The translations under genes were made by a program, and so were the position numbers. From Microvirga splendida (GTDB lineage Bacteria; Pseudomonadota; Alphaproteobacteria; Rhizobiales; Beijerinckiaceae), in NCBI RefSeq assembly GCF_016427565.1, contig NZ_JAELXT010000003.1:1-64000 (forward strand): 64,000 nt of DNA. The letters are read 5' to 3'. Shown here in pieces: positions 51,183-59,769 of this stretch; within the stretch, counting starts at the first letter, position 1, and each line of letters begins with the position of its first letter. Below the pieces are notes generated by a model that saw only the letters and a program-made list of their open reading frames with translations, did no database searches and was not told the DNA's origin.

Positions 51183-52205
51183 CTACGAGGCGGGGAGCTG
51201 CTTGCCGACCGAGCGGCGCCGCTTGCCCTCGCGTGATTTCTTGTTCTCGCGGGGCCTGGCCTCGTTCGGGCGGGCGCCGGCGCCGTTCATGATCTGAGCG
51301 GCCACCTCCGAGATCTGGCGGCGCAGCTCATCGTTCTGGCCTCCGGAGACCTCCAGGTTCGCGAGCCGCTCCTGTGCCTCGTCACGCTCCGCTTCGATCT
51401 CGCGGATTCGCTGCTCCAGGATCAGGCCGCGCTCCTGCTCGGCGGCAACGCCCTTGGCGAGTTCCGCCAGGCGCTGGCGCTCTTCGGACAATTCGCTGTG
51501 CCGCTCGTTCAGGGCCCGCTCGAAGTCGTTGCCCCGGGCGGTCTGGGTCATGAGGCGGGTCTCGAGGTCCGAGATGGTGATGCGCCTGGTGTCGAGGTCG
51601 CTCAGGGCTACCGTGAGGCGGCGCTCCGTGTCGGCATGCTCTACCTCCAGGCGGGCCAGCTTCTCTTCCGTATGGAGGAGCTCCGTCTTAATCCTGGAGC
51701 GCTCCTGCTGGGTGAGCTCCAGTTCCATGCGGGTGTTGGACAGCTCGTTCAGGGTTGCCCGGTGTGCATTCTCAAGGGCGGCCAGGGTCTCGCGGGTGCT
51801 CGCCAGGAAGTTCCTGGTCTGTGCGAGATCGTCCTCGGTCGCTGCCAGCCGCGTATGGGTGCTGGCGAGATCGACGTCGAGCTGGGCCACCGTCTGGTCA
51901 CGCTCGGCAAGGGTGCTCTCTAGGGCCTCGATGCGGATGGCCCGCCGGCCCAGTTCTTCCATGCTTTCGCGCTTGTAGGCCAGGGCTTCGTCTGCCTTGC
52001 GCTCGATCCGCCGCTGCAGAACGGCGAACTCCGCCCGCAGGTGGTCCTTCTCGGCCGTCAGTTCCGAGATCGACATGGGAAAGAGAGCCTCCGCCCGGCG
52101 ACGGGCGAGACGTTCCGCACGGGCATTGACGGCAGGGATGATCAGGAGCGCGATCAGGGAGGCTACGACGAACCCCAACGCGAAAATCATGATTATTTCG
52201 ATCAC
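51183..52205 (-). CDS. Membrane-anchored long coiled-coil protein
   Basis: A 340-residue protein with one N-terminal TM (about residues 4-27, IMIFALGFVVASLIALLIIP) followed by a coiled coil from about 45 to 290 with many heptad Leu/Ala and Arg/Glu pairs (LAATEDDLAQTRNFLASTRE; HTEEKLARLEVEHADTERRL). The C-terminus is strongly basic (RPRENKKSREGKRRRSVGKQ). No enzyme domain is visible. Similar proteins in Rhizobiales are hypotheticals; a structural role at the membrane is likely (inference). A perfect palindrome lies just upstream of the start. Confidence 0.8.
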   Translation of the reverse strand: MIEIIMIFALGFVVASLIALLIIPAVNARAERLARRRAEALFPMSISELTAEKDHLRAEFAVLQRRIERKADEALAYKRESMEELGRRAIRIEALESTLAERDQTVAQLDVDLASTHTRLAATEDDLAQTRNFLASTRETLAALENAHRATLNELSNTRMELELTQQERSRIKTELLHTEEKLARLEVEHADTERRLTVALSDLDTRRITISDLETRLMTQTARGNDFERALNERHSELSEERQRLAELAKGVAAEQERGLILEQRIREIEAERDEAQERLANLEVSGGQNDELRRQISEVAAQIMNGAGARPNEARPRENKKSREGKRRRSVGKQLPAS

Positions 52206-52219
52206 GCCGACGCCAACTC

Positions 52220-52253
52220 CAAGGTGCTTGACCTGTAACGCTCAAGCACCTTG
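52220..52253. promoter_or_regulatory. Perfect 12-bp palindrome in the coiled-coil gene leader
   Basis: CAAGGTGCTTGA and TCAAGCACCTTG are exact inverted copies around a ten-base loop, 15 bases before the ATG of the minus-strand coiled-coil gene. It could be an operator or an RNA hairpin controlling translation. No T run, so not an ordinary terminator. Confidence 0.7.
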
Positions 52254-52363
52254 CCTTGTGCCCGCGCCGCTTTCCAGAGACTTTAACGCTCCAGACGGCC
52301 CGTTGTAGCGCATCCGGGGGCGGTTTCCACTGCTTCGGAACTGGCGGCTGATCGTCCAGGATC

Positions 52364-52966
52364 CTAGAAGGGGTTCCAGGTCGGCTCGGAGGTGAACTTC
52401 AGGTAGCCGATATTGACGCCCAAACGGGCCCCGACGCCGGCCCGGATCGGCACCACGACCATCTCGTCCGCCGCCACGGCCGTCACGCCGAAGCCACCGA
52501 TGAAATAGGCTGAGCCGTCGATTCCGACGAAGCGCTTATAGAGCGCATCCGTGAAAGGCATGTTGTAGACCAGCATCATGGTGCGGGCGCCGTCGCCACC
52601 CACGTCGAAGCCGAGGGAGGGGCCTTGCCAGAAGATGCGGCGGTCCCCGGCATTGCGGGTGAAGAGCTTGCCCTCGCCGTAACGCAGGCCGCCGAAAAAC
52701 GCGCCGGAGGCCTCCTGGCCCAGGATGTAGCCGTTGGGCTCGCCCCAGCGGCGGATCGCCTCCTGAAGGGCCAGGGCGAGGCCGCGGGAGGCCGAGCCGA
52801 AGAACTGATGGCCGGACTGGACCAGTTCATCGGAATGGAAGGAATCCGGGCTGCCGGGATTGGCAACGTAGGCGCGCTGGACGGTTTGGGCGGAGGCCTG
52901 CGGGGGCAGGGCGCCGATCAGGGCGGCAAGGGCCGCAGCTGCAAGAAACGTGGACCGGGAGCGCAT
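52364..52966 (-). CDS. EipA-like DUF1134 envelope protein
   Basis: A 200-residue periplasmic protein. Signal peptide FLAAAALAALIGALPPQASA with cleavage before QTVQR; the mature domain shows the DUF1134 pattern HSDELVQSGHQFFGSASRGL, RWGEPNGYILGQEASGAFF, GLRYGEGKLFT and WQGPSLGFDVGGDGARTMML. In Brucella, EipA of this family is a CtrA-regulated envelope-integrity protein needed for cell division and virulence. That link is relevant because chpT and ctrA lie 2 kb away, but I found no clear CtrA box before this gene. Confidence 0.9.
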   Translation of the reverse strand: MRSRSTFLAAAALAALIGALPPQASAQTVQRAYVANPGSPDSFHSDELVQSGHQFFGSASRGLALALQEAIRRWGEPNGYILGQEASGAFFGGLRYGEGKLFTRNAGDRRIFWQGPSLGFDVGGDGARTMMLVYNMPFTDALYKRFVGIDGSAYFIGGFGVTAVAADEMVVVPIRAGVGARLGVNIGYLKFTSEPTWNPF

Positions 52967-53125
52967 AGGCTATCTCCTCGCATGAGACAGGGGACAATCC
53001 GGCCGTCATGGACCGAAAGGCTGCTATCGAGGCTCGAACCTTACGGTGATCAACCCTAACAATCTCTGTACGGAATGCCCTTCAGGGCAATAGAGATGAA
53101 TGTCGCCATAAGGGGAAGATCTTCT

Positions 53126-53773
53126 ATGCGCCCGAAAATGCTGGTCTTCGACGTGGGTGAAACGCTGGTGAGCGAAGAGCGCTTTTGGACCTCCTGGGCC
53201 GAATGGCTCGGGATGCCGGCCGGCACGTTCTTCGCGGCCCTGGGCGCGGTCATCGAGCGGAGGGGCGACTACCGCGAGGTCTTCAGCGATGCCCGGCCCG
53301 GGATCGATCTCGTTCGGGAGAGGGAGAAGAAGGCAGAGGCGGGATTGCCGCCCGGCTTTCTGGCGTCGGACCTCTTCCCCGACACGATCCCGACGCTCCA
53401 ATGGGCACGGGCTCAAGGATACCGTCTCGGCTTTGCCGGCAACCACTCCCGGGCAACGGAGGAGTTCCTGAAGGGCTTAGGGGTCGAGGCGGACGTGATC
53501 GGATCGGCGGAACGCTGGGGAGTCGCGAAGCCGGACCCCAGGTTCTTCGAGATCATCGTGGAGCTTTCAGGCTTCGACCCCAAGGGCATCGTTTATGTGG
53601 GCGATCGCATCGACAACGATGTGCTGCCCGCTCAGGCGCTCGGGATGCAGGCCATCCATGTGGAGCGCGGACCATGGGGCGTCATTCAGGCCCGGTGGCC
53701 GGAGGCCAGCAGCGTCCGGCTGAAGATCAAGACATTGTCCGACTTGAAAGCCGTCCTAGGCCACGGCGGCTGA
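53126..53773 (+). CDS. HAD-superfamily hydrolase
   Basis: A 215-residue HAD phosphatase-like enzyme. Motif I is LVFDVGETLVSEER, in which the second, acid/base Asp is replaced by Glu (DVGETL versus DxDxT), motif II appears as FAGNHSRA, motif III Lys as GVAKPDPRFFE and motif IV as YVGDRIDNDV. The DxGET variant occurs in dehalogenase-like or haloacid subgroups, so activity may differ from a phosphatase. The ATG at 53126 follows AAGGGGAAGATC. Its last 18 bases overlap the convergent cysQ. Confidence 0.85.
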   Translation: MRPKMLVFDVGETLVSEERFWTSWAEWLGMPAGTFFAALGAVIERRGDYREVFSDARPGIDLVREREKKAEAGLPPGFLASDLFPDTIPTLQWARAQGYRLGFAGNHSRATEEFLKGLGVEADVIGSAERWGVAKPDPRFFEIIVELSGFDPKGIVYVGDRIDNDVLPAQALGMQAIHVERGPWGVIQARWPEASSVRLKIKTLSDLKAVLGHGG

Positions 53774-54589
53774 AACCGGCAGGTCGAGGCGGGGCGCCAG
53801 AGCCGTGTCGCCGATAGCCGCGAAGGGGCCGTTCAGGTAGCCCCGGTCCTCGTGGCCGTAGGTGAGGGGCGCTCCCCCCGGTCCGACCACGCTGCCGCCG
53901 GCACAGGTGAGGATGTGGTCGCCCGCCGCCGTGTCCCATTCCATGGTCGGGCCGCAGCGCACATAGATGTCGGCCTCCCCGGAGGCGATGAGGCAGAACT
54001 TCAGGGCTGAGGAGGTCATGCGCCGCGTGCCGATCGACAGGACCGAGAGGCAGGCTTCCGTGGCGACGTCGCCGTGGCGGCGGCTCACCAGCGCCACGAG
54101 GTCTTTCTCGGGTGCGGGGCGCACCTTTGCTTCGCGCCACGCGAAGTCCGTTCCCTGGCCATCGGGCAGGGGGCTCACGCGGGCGGTTTCGCCGGCAATC
54201 CAGATCGACCCCATGGCCGGAGCGGCCACCACGGCCGCCATCGGCCGGTCACCCCGGATCAGGGCGATGTTGACGCTATACTCGCCGGTGCCGTGGATGA
54301 AGTCGCCCGTGCCGTCCAGAGGGTCGACCAGGAAGAAGTAATCGGCCGTCTGGGCCGTGCTGGAGGTTTCCTCCGCCACCACCGGAACGCCGTCCCAGGC
54401 CTCGTTCAGGCGCCGGATGATCAGTTGCTCCGCCGCCAGATCGGCGTCCGTCGTGGGAGTGCCGTCGTCCTTGATGCGCTTGTCGATCAGCGCGCTCTCC
54501 ATGCCGCGCAGGACCCGTCCTGCTTCCCAGGCGATGTGAGCGAGCCTCAGGGCGATCTCGTCGGGGTTCTGTCCATCGAAGCGCATCAT
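53756..54589 (-). CDS. cysQ: 3'(2'),5'-bisphosphate nucleotidase CysQ
   Basis: A 277-residue Li+-sensitive phosphatase of the inositol monophosphatase superfamily, which removes the toxic sulfate-assimilation by-product 3'-phosphoadenosine 5'-phosphate. Metal motifs: VVAEETSS, FLVDPLDGTGDFIHG and MEWDTAAGDHILTCAGG. The general inositol monophosphatase function cannot be excluded. ATG 54589 or 54586 are both possible; codons upstream in frame are unlikely. Confidence 0.88.
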   Translation of the reverse strand: MMRFDGQNPDEIALRLAHIAWEAGRVLRGMESALIDKRIKDDGTPTTDADLAAEQLIIRRLNEAWDGVPVVAEETSSTAQTADYFFLVDPLDGTGDFIHGTGEYSVNIALIRGDRPMAAVVAAPAMGSIWIAGETARVSPLPDGQGTDFAWREAKVRPAPEKDLVALVSRRHGDVATEACLSVLSIGTRRMTSSALKFCLIASGEADIYVRCGPTMEWDTAAGDHILTCAGGSVVGPGGAPLTYGHEDRGYLNGPFAAIGDTALAPRLDLPVSAAVA

Positions 54590-54761
54590 GAATTTCTGCC
54601 TGTTCCCATGCGGGCTGTCGATGTCTTTTTGCCCGCTTTCCAAAGAACTCGGAGCCGGCTATCCCGGTTCACGTTCTCTTTCCTGTTTGGCTGTATTCAT
54701 GCGCCTCGAAATCTCGATTTCATGAACGTACAGCTGACTTTACGGTGCCTCCGGAGCCCTC

Positions 54762-55403
54762 ATGGCCACGATCTCCCTCGATTCGCTCGATCTCGCTGCT
54801 CTCCTCTGCTCACGCGTCTGCCATGACGTGATCTCGCCGGTGGGTGCGATCGTCAACGGGCTTGAGGTCCTGGAGGACGACAGCGACGCCTCCATGCGCG
54901 ACTTCGCGCTCGATCTCATTCAGAAAAGCGCCAGGCAGGCCTCGGCCCGCCTCCAGTTCGCCCGCCTTGCCTTCGGGGCGGCGGGTTCCGCCGGCGCCTC
55001 CATTGATCTCGGCGATGCCGAGCAGGTGGGCCGCGGGCTGTTCCTCGACGACAAGATCAGCTTCTCGTGGTCGTCGCCCAGGCTCCTGTTCCCGAAAAAC
55101 CGGGTGAAGCTGCTCCTGAATCTGGTGATGATCGCCACCACGGCCATTCCCCGGGGCGGCTCGATTGCCGTGACCGTGACGGGAGACGCCGAGAACTGCG
55201 CCTTCACCATCGTATCCAAAGGCCTGAATGCCCGCATTCCCGCCCATTCCGAGGCGCTCCTCTCCGGCAGTTCAGAGACCGGCACGGTTGATGCCCACGG
55301 CATCCAGATCTATTACGCCGGCATGGTGGCGCGCGCGTCGAACATGACCATCGCCTTCTCCATCGAGGGCGACGAGGTGACGATCAAGGCTGCGACCGCT
55401 TAG
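54762..55403 (+). CDS. chpT: Histidine phosphotransferase ChpT
   Basis: A 213-residue phosphotransferase of the CckA-ChpT-CtrA relay. The phospho-His is in CSRVCHDVISPVGAIVNGLE (His21), the exact ChpT pattern; the rest resembles a degenerate HATPase domain (LFPKNRVKLLLNLVMIATTA), which in Caulobacter ChpT has lost ATP binding and docks receivers. It receives phosphate from CckA and gives it to CtrA and CpdR. It is convergent with ctrA across a shared terminator, so the two relay partners are physically adjacent. Confidence 0.93.
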   Translation: MATISLDSLDLAALLCSRVCHDVISPVGAIVNGLEVLEDDSDASMRDFALDLIQKSARQASARLQFARLAFGAAGSAGASIDLGDAEQVGRGLFLDDKISFSWSSPRLLFPKNRVKLLLNLVMIATTAIPRGGSIAVTVTGDAENCAFTIVSKGLNARIPAHSEALLSGSSETGTVDAHGIQIYYAGMVARASNMTIAFSIEGDEVTIKAATA

Positions 55404-55435
55404 GGCAGCCGGGCCTCCTCCAAGTGCACAAAAGA

Positions 55436-55464
55436 AAAGCCCGGCTCAATGCCGGGCTTTTTCG
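55436..55464. terminator. Bidirectional terminator between chpT and ctrA
   Basis: AAAGCCCGGC / GCCGGGCTTT with a TCAAT loop, AAAAG on one side and TTTTTCG on the other, so it can stop transcripts from both directions. Confidence 0.92.
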
Positions 55465-55483
55465 TTTCGGATCGGGCTTCGCG

Positions 55484-56185
55484 TCAGATCGCAATCCGCT
55501 CTTCCGCCTCGTTCGGCTCGCGCAACACGTAGCCGCGGCCCCAGACGGTCTCAATGTAGTTGCGGCCCTGGGAAGCGTTGGCCAGCTTCTTGCGGAGCTT
55601 GCAGATGAAGACGTCGATGATCTTCAGCTCCGGCTCGTCCATGCCGCCGTAGAGGTGGTTGAGGAACATCTCCTTGGTGAGGGTCGTGCCCTTCCGCAGG
55701 GAGAGGAGCTCCAGCATCTGGTATTCCTTGCCGGTCAGGTGCACCCGGGCGCCGCCGACTTCGACCGTCTTGGTGTCGAGGTTGACGATCAGGTCGCCGG
55801 TGGTGATCACCGACTGGGCGTGACCCTTCGAGCGGCGCACGATCGCATGGATGCGGGCCACCATCTCGTCCTTGTGGAACGGCTTGGTGAGATAATCGTC
55901 GGCGCCGAAGCCGAGACCCTTCACCTTGTCCTCGATGCCGGCCATGCCAGAGAGGATCAGGATCGGCGTCTTCACCTTCGCGACGCGGAGCGTCCGCAGA
56001 ACCTCATAGCCCGACATGTCGGGCAGGTTCAGATCGAGAAGGATGATGTCGTAATCGTAGAGTTTGCCGAGGTCGATGCCCTCTTCTCCGAGATCCGTCG
56101 TGTAGATGTTGAAATTCTCGGACTTCAGCATCAGTTCGATGCTTTGCGCTGTCGCGCTGTCGTCTTCGATCAGAAGTACGCGCAT
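55484..56185 (-). CDS. ctrA: Cell-cycle master regulator CtrA
   Basis: A 233-residue OmpR-family response regulator controlling cell division, flagellar and replication genes. Receiver: [20 protein letters not shown] with phospho-Asp51 in [21 protein letters not shown] and [13 protein letters not shown]-binding winged helix: [19 protein letters not shown] and [16 protein letters not shown]. The C-terminus ends RIAI instead of the Ala-Ala used by ClpXP in Caulobacter CtrA. The ATG at 56185 is the only start giving the standard N-terminus. The 500-base upstream gap holds GANTC and CtrA half sites. Confidence 0.97.
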   Translation of the reverse strand: MRVLLIEDDSATAQSIELMLKSENFNIYTTDLGEEGIDLGKLYDYDIILLDLNLPDMSGYEVLRTLRVAKVKTPILILSGMAGIEDKVKGLGFGADDYLTKPFHKDEMVARIHAIVRRSKGHAQSVITTGDLIVNLDTKTVEVGGARVHLTGKEYQMLELLSLRKGTTLTKEMFLNHLYGGMDEPELKIIDVFICKLRKKLANASQGRNYIETVWGRGYVLREPNEAEERIAI

Positions 56186-56702
56186 GTTCAATCCCCAGCC
56201 CTTGCCCTTGAGCTTTGAAACAGCGGTAGGCTGTTCATCCGCCACCGGGCTTGCGACGGATGCTCTTTTGAACTGATTCGAAACGCTAGTACGGAATGGT
56301 TAACAAACCCTGATTCTGGGACGCAAGCGCTTAACGAACTTGACAGGCAGATCATCCGCCGAAGGCCATTATCCTGTGGATTCTGGGTAACCATAGGGAA
56401 CCGCCTTACAACATCCCAAAAGCTTACTATCCAAGCGTTTCAGCCTTGTCCGGGAACGGACCCGAGGGAACCGCGACCGTGACAAGGGCAGTGTTAACGA
56501 AATCGGTAAACGAATGGTTTACGGGCCCGAAGAAGTGCAAGCCTGGAGCAAGGCTTCGCCCAGAGGATTGAGATCACAGGAATTTTTTGTTCGCGCCGGT
56601 AAGGAAAGCTCAACCTCCATCGGTGATGGTGTCGCATGTCTGGCGGATAACTGAGCGATCCGTGAGGCGAAATGAAACAGCGACGTGTGGAGTTGAATCA
56701 AG
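56186..56702 (-). promoter_or_regulatory. ctrA upstream region with GANTC sites, CtrA half-site and palindrome
   Basis: This 517-base gap between ctrA and fliJ is AT-richer than its surroundings. It has three GATTC sites (56275, 56312, 56379), matching the CcrM methylation target GANTC; two of them sit in the repeated phrase GATTCTGGG. TTAACCAT, the CtrA half-site, is at 56303-56296 on the minus strand, and more TTAAC motifs lie at 56331 and 56494. GTAAAC-5-GTTTAC at 56506-56522 is a perfect short palindrome. I found no full TTAA-N7-TTAA box. The picture fits a CcrM- and CtrA-controlled ctrA promoter as in Caulobacter (inference). Confidence 0.55.
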
Positions 56703-57092
56703 ATGAAGTCGCGGGACACGCTCATCCGCCTCAAACGCTTTCAAGTCGACGAGAAACGTCGCCGTGTGGCGCAGATCGAGATGATGATCGCCGAGTTCGA
56801 CCGCATGGCGGCTGACCTTGAGCGGGAAATCGCAGCGGAAGAGCAGAAGGCCGGTATCACCGACGCCAACCACTTTGCCTACCCCACCTACGCACGCGCT
56901 GTGGCCCAGAGGCGCGACAACCTGCGCCTCTCGGCTCAGAACCTGCACATCCAGCTTGACGACGCCAAGGCCGAACTCGGCGAGGCGTTCGAGGACCTGA
57001 AGCGAGCCGAGAGCCTCGAGGACCGCGAGCGCTCCCTGGACGCGGCGATCAGCCAGGCCGGCCAGGGCCGCGTCGTTCGCGCCACGGCCTGA
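56703..57092 (+). CDS. fliJ: Flagellar export protein FliJ
   Basis: A 129-residue all-helical coiled-coil protein: MKSRDTLIRLKRFQVDEKRR, QIEMMIAEFDRMAADLEREI and FEDLKRAESLEDRERSLDAA. FliJ links the FliI ATPase ring to the export gate FlhA in flagellar type III secretion. Here it stands alone with its own terminator; fliI, which usually precedes it, is not in the window. Divergent from ctrA, which controls flagellar genes in this order. Confidence 0.85.
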   Translation: MKSRDTLIRLKRFQVDEKRRRVAQIEMMIAEFDRMAADLEREIAAEEQKAGITDANHFAYPTYARAVAQRRDNLRLSAQNLHIQLDDAKAELGEAFEDLKRAESLEDRERSLDAAISQAGQGRVVRATA

Positions 57093-57113
57093 ACTCAACT
57101 GCACCAAGATCCG

Positions 57114-57145
57114 AAAGGGCGCGCCAACCTGGACGCGCCCTTTTT
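57114..57145 (+). terminator. Rho-independent terminator after fliJ
   Basis: AAAGGGCGCG / CGCGCCCTTT around a ten-base loop, ending in TTTTT; the tail touches the stop codon of the convergent GNAT. Confidence 0.9.
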
Positions 57146-57768
57146 CATGCCGCAGGCGGCAGGAGCGGAACGTGGGGCGCCGCCTCCCGGGGGAGGAACC
57201 CGTGGAGACGCGGATCGTCCGCGACCTCGATCGCGCGCCGATACGGCGTGAATCCCGAGCGGATATAGAAGGCAAGGGCGCTGGCCGAGTCGAGTGTGCA
57301 GGTATGAACGTAGAAGCGCTGCGTCGGCCGGGCGAAGGCATGGCGGATGGCTTCGTTCATCAGGAACCGGCCTGCCCCCTGGCCGATGAATCCGGGCACG
57401 AGCCCCAGAAAGGCAAGCTCGACTTCGTTCTCAGTGCGGAAATCCAGTTCGAGCAGGCCCACATCGCCGGTGCCGTCATGGAGGGCGTAGGCCTCCACCT
57501 TCGGGTCGTCGAGGATTGCGGCGAGCTTGTCATCCGTCATCACGGCCCGGCTGAACCAGAGCCAGGGCTCCCCCACCGCCCGGAACAGGGACCGGTAGCG
57601 CGGCCGGTCATGATCAATGCGCTGGAGCGTCCAGCTTTCCGGCCGCTGGATCGAGGGCAGGTCGGGCGGTTCCCGCATTTCGAGATAAGTGACGACCGTG
57701 GCGATCTTGCCGGGAGGCAGATCGGTATAGCCGTTGAGGTTGAGAGCTGCGGCCGAAGCGCTCGTCAT
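57145..57768 (-). CDS. GNAT family N-acetyltransferase
   Basis: A 207-residue GNAT. The acetyl-CoA region is AFLGLVPGFIGQGAGRFLMN (the usual Q/RxxGxG/A) followed by NEAIRHAF and CTLDSASALAFYIRSGFTPY. The N-terminal ~45 residues (GYTDLPPGKIATVVTYLEMR) are a family-specific lid. Substrate unknown. Convergent with fliJ; diverges from the YbhN-like gene across about 170 bases. Confidence 0.85.
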   Translation of the reverse strand: MTSASAAALNLNGYTDLPPGKIATVVTYLEMREPPDLPSIQRPESWTLQRIDHDRPRYRSLFRAVGEPWLWFSRAVMTDDKLAAILDDPKVEAYALHDGTGDVGLLELDFRTENEVELAFLGLVPGFIGQGAGRFLMNEAIRHAFARPTQRFYVHTCTLDSASALAFYIRSGFTPYRRAIEVADDPRLHGFLPREAAPHVPLLPPAA

Positions 57769-57941
57769 CGCGGATCGCCTTCATGGGGTCTTCAAGGACA
57801 AGGCTGCTTGATAAAGCGGTTGCTTCCCCGCGTCACGCTTCCCGCTTGGACTTTATGTCATGGATCTACCCGCCAATATCTCCTTGCGGACCAAGGGGAT
57901 TGTGGGCACAGAAGAGCCAACGAGGGAGATGTGCCGGCTCG

Positions 57942-58955
57942 ATGAAGAATGTGCGTGAGTTCATTTGGCCCGCGATCGGGCTGCTGGCAGTCGTCGTGTC
58001 AGGCTGGCTTCTCTACCGTGAACTTCGCGGCATGTCCCTGGACGATGTCTGGGACAGCCTGACTGCCGTTCCCCCCCACCGCTACGCTCTCGCCGGCTTC
58101 TCGACCCTCTTCGCCTACGCGGCGCTGGCTTGGTACGACAGAATTGCGCTGCTGCATCTGGGCGTCCGCCACATCTCCTGGCTGTTCGTGTCCGTCACGT
58201 CGTTCACGACCTATGCGCTTTCCCACAATATCGGCGCCTCGGTCTTCTCCGGTGCCGTCGTGCGCTACCGGGCCTATACGTCGAAAGGCCTGAGCGCCCC
58301 GCAGATCGCTGTGCTCGTGGCCCTGTGTTCCTTCACCTTCGGGCTCGGCACCATCCTGCTCGGCGGTGTGGTGCTGGTGGCCGACCCGACGCTCCTTCAC
58401 AGGCTGGAGGAGCTTCTGCCCTCAATGCTGACCAACCCCGCTACGGCCCGCGTCGTTGGGCTGCTGCTGCTCGGCTTCGTGGCGCTCTATGTGGTCGGAT
58501 CCATCCTGCACCTTCCGCCACTCGTCATCCGCAAGGCCAAGCTCGAATATCCGCGCCCGGCCATCATGGTGCGCCAGCTGATTGCGGCGCCTCTGGAACT
58601 CCTGGGGGCAGCCGGCATCATCTATTTCGTGCTCCCGGCGCATCTGGAGCCGAGCTTCATCGTGGTGCTGGCCGTGTTCCTGGCCTCCTTCTCGGCGGCC
58701 CTGGTGAGCCATGCCCCCGGGGGCCTCGGGGTGTTCGAGCTCGTCTTCCTCACGGCCATGCCGGACATTCCCAAGGCGGACGTGCTGGCGGCGCTCATCA
58801 TCTTCCGCCTGTTCTATCTCCTGATCCCCTTCGGCCTGTCCCTGATCGTGGTCCTGCTCTTCGAGCGCGCACGGCTGGCGCAGGCCTGGCGCGGCCGTAT
58901 GGTGACGGCCGACGGCTCCGTGCCGCCGCCGCCCCTGTCCTCTTCGGATAAGTAA
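57942..58955 (+). CDS. YbhN/UPF0104 family membrane protein (lysylphosphatidylglycerol synthase TM region-like)
   Basis: A 337-residue protein with about eight TM helices and the LPG_synthase_TM pattern: LAWYDRIALLHLGVRHISWL, SHNIGASVFSGAVVRYRAYT, HAPGGLGVFELVFL near residue 275 (the conserved P-G-G-x-G-x-x-E). The catalytic C-terminal lysyl-transfer domain of MprF is absent, so it is probably a lipid flippase/transporter-like protein of unknown substrate. ATG 57942 starts MKNVREFIWPAIGLLAVVVS. Confidence 0.88.
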   Translation: MKNVREFIWPAIGLLAVVVSGWLLYRELRGMSLDDVWDSLTAVPPHRYALAGFSTLFAYAALAWYDRIALLHLGVRHISWLFVSVTSFTTYALSHNIGASVFSGAVVRYRAYTSKGLSAPQIAVLVALCSFTFGLGTILLGGVVLVADPTLLHRLEELLPSMLTNPATARVVGLLLLGFVALYVVGSILHLPPLVIRKAKLEYPRPAIMVRQLIAAPLELLGAAGIIYFVLPAHLEPSFIVVLAVFLASFSAALVSHAPGGLGVFELVFLTAMPDIPKADVLAALIIFRLFYLLIPFGLSLIVVLLFERARLAQAWRGRMVTADGSVPPPPLSSSDK

Positions 58956-58978
58956 GGGGCAGGAAAAGGCGCCGGCGT

Positions 58979-59272
58979 TCAGGCGGGGCGCTGGCCCGGC
59001 TCCGGCACGGCGATGCCGGCCTGCATGTATTCGTTGAGCTTGTTGCGCAGGGTGCGGATCGAGATTCCGAGGATCCGGGCCGCATGGGTCCGGTTGCCGA
59101 GGCAGGAGGCGAGCGTGTCGAGGATCAGGTGCCGCTCCACGTCGGCGATGGTCCGGCCGACCAGGATGTGCCTGAGGGCGCCGATGGTCTGGTCCGGGCC
59201 GGCAGGGGAGGGCGCACAGCCCGTCGCGTCGAGGGAGCCTTGCCGTTCCAACGGATCCTGAATGCCGAGCAC
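58979..59272 (-). CDS. Stand-alone Fis-type HTH protein, FlbD C-terminal-like
   Basis: A 97-residue protein whose last 55 residues form a Fis-type HTH: GRTIADVERHLILDTLASCL and NRTHAARILGISIRTLRNKL. This closely resembles the C-terminal DNA-binding domain of FlbD, the sigma-54 flagellar activator, but the receiver and AAA+ parts are absent. The start would be GTG at 59272, after AAAGGCAGGC. It may be a remnant of flbD or a genuine small regulator; location beside sciP, ctrA and fliJ favours a flagellar or cell-cycle role. Confidence 0.72.
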   Translation of the reverse strand: MLGIQDPLERQGSLDATGCAPSPAGPDQTIGALRHILVGRTIADVERHLILDTLASCLGNRTHAARILGISIRTLRNKLNEYMQAGIAVPEPGQRPA

Positions 59273-59437
59273 GTCGCGAGCCTGCCTTTGGGGAAGTGAT
59301 TTCAGGAGTTTATGCTCATGGTATGGTTAGGAAGCTCTTAACGGCCGAGCTTCCGCGCCGAACTTTCCAAAGACCCATCATGAGAAAAGGCGCTGGCTCG
59401 GGTGAGCAGCGCCTCATCGTCGGATCGGCCGGCGTGC

Positions 59438-59713
59438 TTACTGCCGGTACTGCTGGATGCGCGTGGTGCGCAGGCCGGCCAGGCCATGCTGATCGATGGA
59501 CAGCTGCCAGCTCAGGAACTCTTCGGTGGTCAGCGTGTAGCGCTGGCAGGCTTCCTCAAGGCTGAGGAGACCGCCGCGAACGGCGGCAACGACCTCGGCC
59601 TTGCGGCGAATGACCCAGCGGCGGGTGCTGGAAGGAGGAAGATCGGCAATCGTCAGGGGACTGCCATCGGGCCCTATGACATACTTGACCCTAGGGCGGT
59701 GGGGTTCGGTCAT
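59438..59713 (-). CDS. sciP: CtrA inhibitor SciP (DUF1153)
   Basis: A 91-residue helix-turn-helix protein: MTEPHRPRVKYVIGPDGSPL, TIADLPPSSTRRWVIRRKAE, VVAAVRGGLLSLEEACQRYT then LTTEEFLSWQLSIDQHGLAG. This is the DUF1153/SciP family, which in Caulobacter binds CtrA or its promoters in G1 and blocks CtrA-activated transcription. A near-consensus CtrA box lies about 60-70 bases upstream, fitting the known feedback loop. ATG 59713 is used. Confidence 0.93.
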   Translation of the reverse strand: MTEPHRPRVKYVIGPDGSPLTIADLPPSSTRRWVIRRKAEVVAAVRGGLLSLEEACQRYTLTTEEFLSWQLSIDQHGLAGLRTTRIQQYRQ

Positions 59714-59769
59714 GATACGCTCACACAAAAATTCAACGACCTCAGTGGCTCGAACCTACGCGACGGGGC

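Noticed and set aside
56186..56702. A full TTAA-N7-TTAA CtrA box before ctrA
   Set aside because: Only half-sites and TTAAC motifs occur; no pair has the seven-base spacing on either strand.
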